From: Coniella vitis
Lineage: Eukaryota > Ascomycota > Sordariomycetes > Diaporthales > Schizoparmaceae
Assembly: GCA_011317545.1 (NCBI GenBank)
Contig: WUJK01000010.1
Span: 1,798,001 to 1,862,000, forward strand
Direction: 5' to 3'
DNA length: 64,000 bases
In this document: positions 35,288-44,843 of the stretch, one piece after another
Numbering within the stretch: the first letter of the stretch is position 1
Layout of the letters: the number at the start of each line of letters is the position of its first letter
The notes under the pieces: model-generated
The model's database searches: none
What the model was told of the DNA's origin: nothing
Seen by the model: the letters and a program-made list of their open reading frames with translations, nothing else
Made by a program: the position numbers and the translations under genes

Positions 35288-36475
35288 GTGGGAAGCTTGC
35301 GAGCACAGTGAGATGGAAGCTTTTGATTGATGGCGTTGCATCAGGTCGACTTCAGCGTGACGATTATACTATGAATGAATCTGTCTTCTGGGCTTGTATA
35401 TCTCATCTACTAGTGACGAGAATCTTCACGTCGACCAATGACAGTATAAGACTTTAACATGACTCTCACACAAGATGATCCACGAGGGCATGGGCTCTTT
35501 AACGCCGAGTTTGTCCGCCAGATCTCCGAAATGATATGCAACACATGTTCAGATGAGTGCAGCATTGTGCAAGCAAGTTCAACGTCACTACAGAGTATGG
35601 CGTGGGGCCGTTGCAGTCGACGTGCCAGGTAAGATATCTGGACATTCCTCTTCGACTTTGGAGCTTTTGGCGTCTTGTGTGACAGAGCACAAAAGTCAAT
35701 GCCTTTTCCCATCATTGACTTATACTGCGCTGGATGGCTTTTGGTTCTCCATTGGCCAATGGCTGCTTTGTTTCCGCCCCCTCCCCGCTCAGAATCCTCT
35801 CGGCCGGGATCGCTTCGGCTTTCATCAATACAGCCTTCCAGTGCCGAGAGCATACTCTGTGGTTGTGAGTGGAGTCTAGATCTGGAAACCGGGGCGTCTT
35901 CTCTGGGGTGCTTGTTCGGTTGAATCTGCAAATACAACTGAAAAAAGCGAGCAGCCTGTCGTGGTGCCAGACATCCATCACTGGCATTTGGCACATCTGT
36001 TCACACTTTACACACTTGGTAGTCTGAATGACACTCAAGCTCTTGCGAGGCTCGTGGATCACCGCTGTTTGGACCAGATCAGAGGATCGTCGTCATCTGG
36101 TTCCTGCGTCGACGATCAGCACAGGATGAAAAGGGGTGGCAACGAGGGAGAGCAGAACCGGGTTACGCAAGCCCTCGTGCCCGCCAATGGATACCATGGA
36201 TACTATGGAGAGTGAGCGAGCATGTGGGAATGGATCGTTGAATACCCCATTATATACCATGTAAGGGATCCATAGCATGTTGACTGTGGACTGCGCACAG
36301 AGCCAGACGATTCAGAGATTATATCGACTGCAACTACAAGTACAAAACACCAGCCCGCCTCCTGGTCTCTTGGGCTCTGCTCGTACCGCTTCCTGGCCCT
36401 CGCCATCACTCCTCTTGGGTTTCACTCCTTCAGAACCGCCGGCTCGTTCCTCTCTCCCTCCGACTCCCTCGCACC
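35288..36475. other. Intergenic region upstream of the esterase gene
   Basis: These are 1.2 kb with no supported gene; open frames on the minus strand (for example 35410-35994) show no domain or splice logic. TATATA at 36251-36256 could serve the esterase promoter, about 220 bp before its start codon. Confidence 0.4.
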
Positions 36476-38059
36476 ATGCGGTCTTCTTCCATGGGCGCCT
36501 CGGCGCTGCTTGTGATGCCGCTCGTGCAGGCCGCGCTGTACGAGCAGGTGATCCAGACGGCCGACGGCCCCGTGCAGGGCTACGCAGCCTTCAGCAGCGA
36601 GCCGGCCAACATGTCGCTGCCGCACTGGGCCGACGTGACGGTGTGGAAGGGCATTCCCTTTGGCGCCGACACGGCCTTTGCGAACCGCTTCAAGCCCGCG
36701 CAGCCCGTGGCGCCGTGGAACAGCACGCTCGCGGCGCGGGACTTTGGCGACTCGTGCCTGTCCTCGGGCACCGCCTACGCCAACATCAGCGAGAACTGCC
36801 TCAACCTCAACGTGTGGAGCGCCGCCAACAGCACCGACGCCCGGCTGCCCGTCGTGCTGTGGAGCTATCCCGCCGGCGGCTCCAACGCCGACCCGCGCTT
36901 TGACGGCGGCGGGCTGGCCGACCAGGGCGTCGTCTTTGTCAACTACAACTACCGCGACGGGCCTACGGGCTGGATGGTCACGCCCGAGCTGTCGGCCGAG
37001 CGCCTGGCCGCGACGGGCGTCCACTCGTCCGGCAACTACGCCGTGCTCGACCAGGTGGCCGCCCTCCAGTGGGTCAAGGCCAACATTGCCTCGTTTGGCG
37101 GCGACCCCGACCACGTGACCGTCATGGGCCAGTCCGCCGGCTCTGCGGCCGCGTACCACATGCTCAACGGCAAGCTGACGCAGGGCGCCATTGTGGGCGC
37201 CATCATCCAGTCTGGCGTGCGCGACCCCCACGACCCGCTGGCCCTGTCGCTCGCCGAGGGCTACCAGCAGCTGAACGCCACGCAGGCCTACTGTTTGAGC
37301 TGGATGGCCTCGGTCAACTGCTCCGACGTCGCCTGCCTGCGCGCGCTGCCCTCGGACGCCCTCGATATCGCCGCCCAGACGGACACTACCAGCGTGACCT
37401 TCAAGGCGGTGCTCGACCACTACGCCATCCCCGACACCTACGCCAGCACGCTCGCCAAAGGCACCGCCAACAAGGTGCCCGTCCTGACAGGCAGCACGCG
37501 CGACGAGAGCGGTGCCTCGTACGGCCTGGACATCAGCCTGGCCGCGTACCTCGCGAACCTCAACGCGACCTACAGCGGCGACTTTGCGGCGCTGTTTTTC
37601 GCGGCCTACGGCGCCAACGACTCGGCCTCGGCCTCGGCTGCGCAAAACGCCCAGTTCACGGACCGCTCCAAGGTCGGCACCGCCTTCTGGGCCGAGGCCT
37701 TCACGGCGTCCGAGGGCGGCCAGGACGTCTACACGTACCTGTGGGACCACATCCCTCCTGGAGACAGCGCGGGCGCGTCACACGAGTCCGAGATCCAGTA
37801 CACGCTCAACAACCTGTACTACAAGCAGTGGCAGTGGGAGGCCGACGACTACGCCATTGCCGAGATCATGAGCAGATACTGGGTCAACTTTATCAAGACG
37901 GGCGACCCCAACGGCGACGGCTTGGCGACCTGGGCGGCCCATGCCGAGAATGCCAACGGGACACAGCAGCTGGGCGAGGGCTTTGGGCCTGTTCCTATTG
38001 CGAATGCCGAGCAGATTGCCCTGTTTGCTGAGTGGTTTGCTTCGCTGCCTGCCTTGTAA
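36476..38059 (+). CDS. Secreted type-B carboxylesterase/lipase, 527 residues
   Basis: A single exon encodes an alpha/beta-hydrolase of the carboxylesterase type-B family. A signal peptide is likely (MRSSSMGASALLVMPLVQAA). The nucleophile elbow GQSAGSA places Ser at residue 220. The acid is Glu344 in STRDESGASYG, and the base is His436 in GASHESEIQY. The early family motif ENCLNLNVW is at 106-114, and WKGIPFG is at 57-63. The oxyanion-hole region reads VVLWSYPAGGSN rather than the usual HGGG, a variation seen in some fungal members. Many N-glycosylation sequons and a GC-rich, intronless frame fit a secreted enzyme. It would hydrolyse esters outside the cell; the substrate cannot be predicted. 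Confidence 0.92.
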   Translation: MRSSSMGASALLVMPLVQAALYEQVIQTADGPVQGYAAFSSEPANMSLPHWADVTVWKGIPFGADTAFANRFKPAQPVAPWNSTLAARDFGDSCLSSGTAYANISENCLNLNVWSAANSTDARLPVVLWSYPAGGSNADPRFDGGGLADQGVVFVNYNYRDGPTGWMVTPELSAERLAATGVHSSGNYAVLDQVAALQWVKANIASFGGDPDHVTVMGQSAGSAAAYHMLNGKLTQGAIVGAIIQSGVRDPHDPLALSLAEGYQQLNATQAYCLSWMASVNCSDVACLRALPSDALDIAAQTDTTSVTFKAVLDHYAIPDTYASTLAKGTANKVPVLTGSTRDESGASYGLDISLAAYLANLNATYSGDFAALFFAAYGANDSASASAAQNAQFTDRSKVGTAFWAEAFTASEGGQDVYTYLWDHIPPGDSAGASHESEIQYTLNNLYYKQWQWEADDYAIAEIMSRYWVNFIKTGDPNGDGLATWAAHAENANGTQQLGEGFGPVPIANAEQIALFAEWFASLPAL

Positions 38060-38770
38060 GTGGTGTGCCAAGGGGTGACGGGGAAAAGAAAAGAAAGGAC
38101 GAGCGGGTTGGCTCTGGGGGTGATGTTCATGTACCCTACTTGTTGATGAATACTGTGTATATCCATATCAACGTCTTGTATTTGCTCTTTTCGCTCGTTT
38201 CCTGCCGTGACAGAACCGCATGGCCCGGTTCGTAAAAAGATAGCAAGCATACCCCGTTCCTGTTGGCATACTTTAACCTTTCTTGAAGCCCCCCAGATAC
38301 CGGTTGATAGAGGCTTACATCCAGAGCTTTGTGCCACAATAGAGACGGCTCATGGCGCTAGGATCAATACGCTTCCGACTTGAGTGACCGTCCAAGTTAA
38401 CAGTCTCATCTTGACGTCACCGAAAGCCGGATATGCCGTTGTTCCTGAGCAAGCTGATATAGAGCCCTTATTCTTTTGCTTTGACAAAGAGCACCAAGAC
38501 TGCGACTAAAACTTACAACCAGGTTATGAGGACGAGTCAAATGCTACTTCACATTCGATAAGCTGAAGAAATCTACTCAAAACGTGCATCCAAAGGTGCT
38601 GTCCATCTATTCTAGCCCTGCGCGTGCAAATAAATAACAACGTCTATTGTCATTTATCAAGGGGGTTCTTGACCAACTCTCCCCAGCAACCTCACAAATA
38701 CTCATCCAAGACTGTGCTGTCCATCCTCTCTCTCTCTCTTTGTTTCTGGAAATAAAAGATAAACAAAAAA
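38060..38770. other. Spacer between esterase and lactate dehydrogenase genes
   Basis: This contains the esterase 3' region and the LDH promoter, with a CT-rich leader (38726-38740) and an A-rich stretch directly before the LDH start (AAAAAAATGG). No gene is seen. Confidence 0.45.
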
Positions 38771-39929
38771 ATGGCAGAAGCAGCAAGCAACCTCACCTCG
38801 CGCATCGCCATCGTCGGCGCAGGCGAGGTCGGCTCCACCATTGCCTACTCGCTCATCCTCAACCAGACCGCCAGCGAGATTCTCCTCGTGGACCCCAAGA
38901 AGCAAGTCCGTGATGCCCAGGTGCAAGATCTGTCCGATGCCGCGGACGAGGCCGGCCTGTCGACGACCGTCATCCGCACAGGCACGCACAAGGAGGCCGG
39001 GCAGTGCGATGTGGTCGTGATTACCGCTGGCGCAAAGCAAAAGAAGGGTGAGAATCTTGTTCATTTGCCGGTTTTCTTTTCCTTTCTTAAGCTGTTTAGC
39101 AATGATTTTTCTTTTTTCAAAATACATTCAAGACGTAGACGATAGAGTAAGTTCACAAAAAACCAGCTGACGAAATCCCACCCCAGGCGAAAGTCGCACC
39201 GACCTCATCGGCCGCAACCTCGCCATCCTCAAGTCCTCCATCCAGGACATGAAGCCCTTTACAGAACACACGGTCCTCCTCCTCGTCGCCAACCCCGTCG
39301 ACGTGCTCACCCACTTTGCGCAGCAGCTCGCCGGCCTGCCCCGCGCGCAGGTCATTGGCAGCGGCACCGAGCTCGACAGCGCGCGGCTGCGCGGCATCCT
39401 CGCGCGCCAGTGCGGCGTGGGCGCGAGCGCGATCCGCGCCTATGTGCTGGGCGAGCACGGCGAGTCGCAGATGATCGCGTGGTCGCACGTGTCGATTGGC
39501 GGCATCCCGCTCGACGAGGCTGTGCTGTCGTCGGCCAAGTCGGACGCGACGGCTGCCGCCGGGTCTGGGGGCAAGGAGGGCGGCAGCAGCAGCGACGGTG
39601 GTGGTATCCGGATTGACAAGGATGCGATTGCCAGGGAGACGAAGCAAAAGGCTTCTGTCATTATCCACGGCAAAGGGTCGACGGCGTATGGGATCGGGCG
39701 GGTGGCGAGCTCGATTTGCAGGACGATTTTGTATGATCAGCGGGATGTGCTGCCGATTAGCCACTACCAAGAGGACTTGGAAGTGTGTCTGAGCACGCCG
39801 GTTATGTTGGGGCGAAAGGGAGTCATACAGCGGGTGGAGATGCCGCTGAATGAGGAGGAGAGGGCGGCGCTGGTGAAGTCGGCCGAGAGCTTGAAGCAAG
39901 TGATTGACAAGGCGCAAAAGGAGGGATAG
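38771..39929 (+). CDS. L-lactate dehydrogenase (NAD-dependent), 339 residues
   Basis: This enzyme interconverts pyruvate and L-lactate with NAD(H) in the cytosol. Two exons (38771-39047, 39187-39929) are joined by a 139-bp intron (GTGAGA...CCCCAG), which restores KK-G-ESRTDLIGRN. The Rossmann motif is GAGEVGS (16-22), with Asp41 binding the NAD ribose. Gln90 in TAGAKQKKGESR is the residue that favours lactate over malate. Catalytic His183 lies in GEHGES, and the substrate Arg lies near 159. The family normally has a short loop after WSHVSIGGIPL. Here a low-complexity Gly/Ser insertion (about 215-232) stands in its place. LDH is sporadic in filamentous ascomycetes, so the gene may be lineage-specific. 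Confidence 0.92.
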
Positions 39930-40350
39930 GCGGGTGGTCTGAGGATGGAGGCAGTATTTCTCTTAATGGTAATGAACGAACAAGTTGTCAGAGTTGTTTG
40001 TCCAGAGAATATGTGTTGTTCTCTCTCTGGCTTGGGTGTTGAGTGTAAGAACCGGACTGTTGGTCGTTGGGTGTCCTCGACGAGGTTCTCTGTTGGCTTA
40101 TATTCATCTTATCTCAGGATAGTAAGGACTTGCTTAGTTCTGGAAGGTTTCTTTTATTCATAATACCACTCCAAGGCATAGTCACACATACCCGGGTTCA
40201 CTCTGTTTGAATGCGTATCACAAACGGTTCGTGATACGAGTCACAGCAACGCAAACCATCCGTCGAATCACCCACCTTCAAAAGTCAAGAACCAACAGTC
40301 GAGTAGACCACGGCTCATGATCTGTTGTAAGCAATTTGACACACCAACCA

Positions 40351-40677
40351 TCAATCCGCAATAGCCTGTCCCAGACCCCTCGCCTGCTGCAGAATCCACT
40401 CCTTGGCACGTCATCTCCTCCTCCTCCTTCTCGCCAGGCGCCAGCTCGGGAATCGCGGGGGCTTTTCAGCCTCTTGATGACAGGCTTGTCCTCTGGTCTC
40501 ACAAAATACACCATACTCTACCGCTCGAAATTGCCCTGTTTCCCCAGGAGCGGGCACCACTTCTGTGTCTTCCCGAGCAGAGCACGCCTCCCGCACAGTT
40601 GATGGGCGGTGCGTATGTAGCGCGCCACAAGGTGCTGGTGCGCGAGGACGAGGGTGGGAGGGGCCAGCGGGTCGTGC

Positions 40678-40709
<32 letters not shown>

Positions 40710-41135
40710 AGGATGGCGTCCTTGGAGATGTTGAAGAAGGAGGCGGTGTCGGGGTTCGTGGGCGTTTGTTTTGGTGGCGCCTGATTTTTTGAAGTTTTTG
40801 TTTTTTTGTTTTGTCGTTGATGATTCTATGAGCACGAATTTGATGTTGTGATTTATTCTTTAATAAGAGAGTAAAAAGAAAGAAGAGAGAGAGGGAGAGG
40901 GGGAGACCGAGAGGGAGAGAACAAAAAGGGCCGAGCATAGGAAGCAACATCGAGACATACCCAAAACAATCCCCCCTTCATTGGATACTTATCCTGCTCC
41001 TCCAACGGCAACTTGTGCACCTCCTCCGCCAGCCTCGAGCCTGGCTAGGGAATGTGTCTCGAGCTGGATCACGCTGGGGAGGCCGGTGGGGAAGGGCTCA
41101 TGGTTGGCTGGCTTGGTGTCTGGTGTGTGAGCCAT
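40351..41135 (-). pseudogene. Probable broken gene with C-terminus resembling 2OG-Fe(II) dioxygenase-like proteins
   Basis: Protein-like segments lie in order on the minus strand but in changing frames. The ATG at 41135 begins MAHTPDTKPANHEPFPTGLP. Then RLAEEVHKLPLEEQDKYPMK (about 41045-40980, another frame) leads to a good donor GTATGT at 40960. Acceptor TCAG at 40781-40782 leads to PPKQTPTNPDTASFFNISKD, and the sequence continues through a CAA repeat. LVLAHQHLVARYIR and KTQKWCPLLGKQGNFER (40690-40521) end in an in-frame TAG, after which the same frame resumes with MVYFVRPEDKPVIKRLKSP. Further frame changes give IPELAPGEKEEEE and AKEWILQQARGLGQAIAD, with a stop at 40351-40353. The YFVRPED region reminds me of fungal 2-oxoglutarate/Fe(II) oxygenases; this is from memory and weak. 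It is either a decayed gene or a gene with sequence errors. Confidence 0.4.
40676..40709. repeat. TTG/CTG (CAA/CAG) trinucleotide repeat
   Basis: About 11 trinucleotide units, mostly TTG with a few CTG, lie inside the broken gene; read on the minus strand they are CAA and CAG codons. Slippage here may have caused one of the frame changes. Confidence 0.7.
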
Positions 41136-42691
41136 GTTGAGTGGACTGGTTGTATGCTGCGAAGAGAGAGAGAGAGAGATGTTCGGGCGATATTGGAAAA
41201 GATTGTTTTTTATTGGTATTTCTCCTTGTATTCACAACTCCACACGAGTTGGAATCGGCAGAAGATGGCAGAGTTCTATAACAGCCGCCTTGTTCCCCTT
41301 CTTTCTCCTTCGTCATTCCAAACTATACGATATATCCCACACAGGCCGCGGGTGCAGTAGTGTAGAGTAGCACCAGGCGATGGACATGCGGGAGGAAATA
41401 GACAGACAGCAGTTACGTTGCCATCATGTAGGCTTGTTCAATAGCGGTTAAAGAGTGCCAGCTCGGGCGTTGGTCGGCATATATTGGTGTTGTTTGGGCC
41501 AAGGGCATTGGGTTCGTGTAAGTCGTGGACAAGAAGGTGCTTTAGCTCAGCAGCGCCGCCCAACTGACCTCACTTCCTGTCAATCTGTCCGATGTAAGCG
41601 CAGTTCTCTTGATCTTACCATGTATATCTGCTTCCAAGTCAAGATATCTCGAGACAGCTCTGAACAAAGAACCGAACGATCGCCGGTCTCATTCTTTGTT
41701 GGTAGCCGAGTATGCCGAGTCCCAAGTCGACGAGACGACGGGCCGGCTCTTCGCTCGGCCTTATGAAGCGTTGATAAGAGCGAGCAGTCGAACCAATGCC
41801 ACGGCCGCCAAGTCACAAAACAATTCACCCAACCGATACCGCTGCCTCTTGTGATTCTGCAGTCAAGTCTGCCGTTGCCTCATGAGTCAACCAGGCCATC
41901 AACAAACCACAGTGAGCAAAAAGGATGCAAGAGCACCAAAACATTGAGGCGGTCTGGCAAAAAAGGGCGTCTGAGGAAGCGCAGTTCGTTGTCAATATTG
42001 GGCCTTTGCCGAACCGGACCAGCGCTCCGGTGACCCATCGAGACGGGACCCGTTCCCCGTTTCTGACATCATGCCGAGGACCGGATGGGGGCCCAAGGGC
42101 CCTGCTTGGTTTATCGCCAGAGTTCCTATAGGCCGGTATTCTTCCTCTCTTCCTTTTGTTAGTCCAGTACTTGACTAGAAGTGTCTGTCTGGATGGCCAA
42201 CAGCAACGTAGAAAGACGGCAAACTACCTGGTAATTGGTCATAAACAATAGCGAAATCTTGTCTCTCCGAGTCTTGATATCTTGGTATCTTGATACTGGG
42301 GTTTGTCCCAAGACAAATAATAAAATATCCCAAAAGGATCCTGACTAATTATATTGTGTACCCACCAGAGAGGCAACAAAGTATCTTTTTCTTTTTCTCT
42401 CTTCTTTTTATTCCCTTCATCCCATCTGGGGCCTTTTTTATTCCCGGCAAGTGTCCCACTCGGGCAGCGAGCCAACAACTACATAATTTTCACGAGGGGC
42501 GGCGACTTCTCTCTGTCCCTGCACTAGTTTCTTCTGCTTTTATCGTTTCTTCTTCTCCTTCTTCTTCTTTTTGTTTCTGTTTACGGTTCTTGTTTACTTG
42601 CCTCTTCTTGTTGTGCATGACAAAGTCAAGGAATACCGTGGTGCGCAGTGAATGTCCAGCCTGAGCCGCCCGCTTCCGCATCCACACCACG
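41136..42691. other. Divergent intergenic region before the MFS gene
   Basis: This contains a GA repeat (41163-41179), mixed sequence without coding features, and a T/C-rich leader from 42385 to 42600 preceding the MFS start at 42692. No RNA gene is recognised. Confidence 0.45.
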
Positions 42692-44566
42692 ATGCAGTCG
42701 ATTCGACAGTCCCGCCATATCGGCCGCGCCGTCAAGGCCCAGATCGAGCGAGACTCGGACAAGGCCCAGAGGAGAACCATTGCTGTCCAACAGGATGGGC
42801 ACGAGGCTGCTCTCGCACAGTCACAGCCACAGCCACAACCACAACCACAGCCGCAAGCCACCGACCCTGAAAAGGCACTCAACGGCCTCTCTCACGCACG
42901 CCACTCGGCAGAAGTCCTCCGTGACACCATCTCCCAGACCAGCAGCACCAGCGACCTCACCGACCAGGACGATGACTGCTCCATCACAGCAGAAGGAGCA
43001 GCAGCAGCAGCAGCAGCCACAGCAACACCAGCTCACAGAGTCCCGACAACCGCCACGCAGTACTCGGCCCGCGCCGCCCTCGGCCACTCCCTGACCGGCA
43101 TCCACGCGCGAGACCGCCGCAGCCACGAAGGCAAAGGCGAGAAGGTGTTTGTCGTGGGCTGGGAAGGCCCCGAGGATCCCCTCAACCCGCGCAACTGGCC
43201 CCTGGCGCGCCGCATCGGGTGCACGCTGCAGATCTCGCTGATTGCTGCTGGCGTGGGTGCCGCATCCGGCATCGACGCCACGGTGCTGCCCCAAGCTGCC
43301 TCCTCGCTGGGCGTCAGCCAAGTCGCCGAGTCGCTCGACACGGGCCTGTATCTCATCGGCATGGGCCTCGGCTCGCTCGTCGCGGGCCCCTTTTCCGAGA
43401 CCTTTGGCCGCAACGCCGTGTACATCGGCTCGATGGCCGTCTTTATGATCTGGATCATGGCCGCGGGCCTCGCGCCCAACTTTGGCGCGCAGTGTGTCTT
43501 TCGCTTGCTGGCGGGGTGCTCGGCCTCGACGCCGCTCGTGTGCTCGGGCGGCTCCGTCGCCGACATGTTCAACGCGATGGAGAAGACGTGGGCGTTCCCC
43601 ATGTATGCCATTGCGGCGTTTGGCGGGCCCATGCTGGGCGCGGTCATGGGCGCGTACATTGGGCCGTCGACCAGCGTCTCGTGGCGCTGGACCGAGTGGA
43701 CCATGCTGCTGCTCTCGGGCGTCATTGTCGTGCTCGTCTTCCTGCTCATGCCCGAGACGTACGCGCCGCTGCTGCTGCGGTGGAAGGCCAAGCACCTACG
43801 CGCGGCCACGGGCGACGCGCGCTTCCGCTCCGAGCACGAGATTGTCAAGTCGACGCTGCTGAGCCGGCTGCGCGTCAGCATGACGCGGCCCTTTCTCATG
43901 TTCACCGAGCCCATCATCCTCGCCATGTGCCTGTACCTCTCTGTCGTCTACGTCGTGCTCTTCACCTTCCTGGTGGGCTGGCCGTACATCTTTGAGCAGA
44001 CGTACGGCCTCGGCCAGGGGCTGAGCAACGTCATCTTCGTGGCCATGTTCCTCGGCGTGTGGCTCAACCTGCTGCTCGTGCCCGTCGTCTACCGCCTGAC
44101 GGCCGCGCAGGCCGCGCTCGCCACGGCCCGCGGCGAGGGCGCGCAGTTCAACCCGGAGATGCGCCTCCTGTACGCGATGCTCGGCCCCGCCGCGGCGATC
44201 CCGGCCTCGCTCTTCTGGATGGGCTGGACGGCGGCGCCGGCCATCAGCATCTGGTCGCCGGTGCTCGCCGCGCTGCTGTTTGGTTTTGGCGTGACGGGCG
44301 TCTTCATCTGCGCGTACATGTACGTCATTGACAGCTACGAGACGTACAGCGCGTCGGCGCTGACCTTTACGGCGCTCGTGCGCTACGTCGTTGCGGGCGG
44401 CATGACGGTCGTGGGCATCCCGTTTTACGAGAACATGGGCGTCGCGCACACGCTGACGATCCTGGCGTGCATTTCGTGCTTGCTTGTGGCGGTGCCGTAT
44501 GCGCTGTATCGCTGGGGGCATATGCTGCGGATGAGGAGCAAGTATGCTGTGTCGAGGGAGATTTAA
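42692..44566 (+). CDS. Major facilitator superfamily exporter (DHA1-type drug:H+ antiporter), 624 residues
   Basis: A single exon encodes a 12-helix transporter of the plasma membrane. The cytosolic N-terminus of about 165 residues is low-complexity, with PQ repeats and an Ala run, and ends in the fungal MFS signature VGWEGPEDPLNPRNWPLARR. Helix 1 begins near TLQISLIAAG. The loop 2-3 motif appears as GPFSETFGRN. The motif after helix 5 is LLMPETYAPLLLRWKAKHLR, typical of the fluconazole/polyamine-resistance DHA1 subfamily. The second half has WPYIFEQTYGLGQGLSNVIF and the SYETYSASALTFTALVRYVVAGG motif found in the same group. The long N-terminal extension is unusual. A later ATG would remove it, but none matches better. 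Substrate unknown; no biosynthetic genes lie next to it. Confidence 0.92.
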   Translation: MQSIRQSRHIGRAVKAQIERDSDKAQRRTIAVQQDGHEAALAQSQPQPQPQPQPQATDPEKALNGLSHARHSAEVLRDTISQTSSTSDLTDQDDDCSITAEGAAAAAAATATPAHRVPTTATQYSARAALGHSLTGIHARDRRSHEGKGEKVFVVGWEGPEDPLNPRNWPLARRIGCTLQISLIAAGVGAASGIDATVLPQAASSLGVSQVAESLDTGLYLIGMGLGSLVAGPFSETFGRNAVYIGSMAVFMIWIMAAGLAPNFGAQCVFRLLAGCSASTPLVCSGGSVADMFNAMEKTWAFPMYAIAAFGGPMLGAVMGAYIGPSTSVSWRWTEWTMLLLSGVIVVLVFLLMPETYAPLLLRWKAKHLRAATGDARFRSEHEIVKSTLLSRLRVSMTRPFLMFTEPIILAMCLYLSVVYVVLFTFLVGWPYIFEQTYGLGQGLSNVIFVAMFLGVWLNLLLVPVVYRLTAAQAALATARGEGAQFNPEMRLLYAMLGPAAAIPASLFWMGWTAAPAISIWSPVLAALLFGFGVTGVFICAYMYVIDSYETYSASALTFTALVRYVVAGGMTVVGIPFYENMGVAHTLTILACISCLLVAVPYALYRWGHMLRMRSKYAVSREI

Positions 44567-44843
44567 AAAGAAAAGAAAAAAAACAATGGATTTTGGGAGG
44601 AAGCAGAGACTGGAAAGAAAGAAAGAAAAAAAAGATATAGATACCCACAAGTGATAATGTTTAGACAAGATGATAGAGGGATAGAATGGCGATAGACAGA
44701 CAGCAATGAATGATAGACAGTGCTTGGATTCTAGATGAGAGAGCCTTCTTGTTTCTATCGTATTCAGCCCCATCTTGAGAACAAAGTCCGAGTATCTTCT
44801 CTCTGGAAACCATCTTCACGATGCCAAGCTGGCCAAAACATAT

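Noticed and set aside
36422..37750. Long minus-strand frame of 442 codons
   Set aside because: Antisense shadow of the GC-rich esterase gene, Gly/Arg/Val-rich, with no domain.
42821..43926. Minus-strand frames of about 300 codons over the MFS gene
   Set aside because: Antisense shadows; the plus strand encodes a complete, recognisable transporter.
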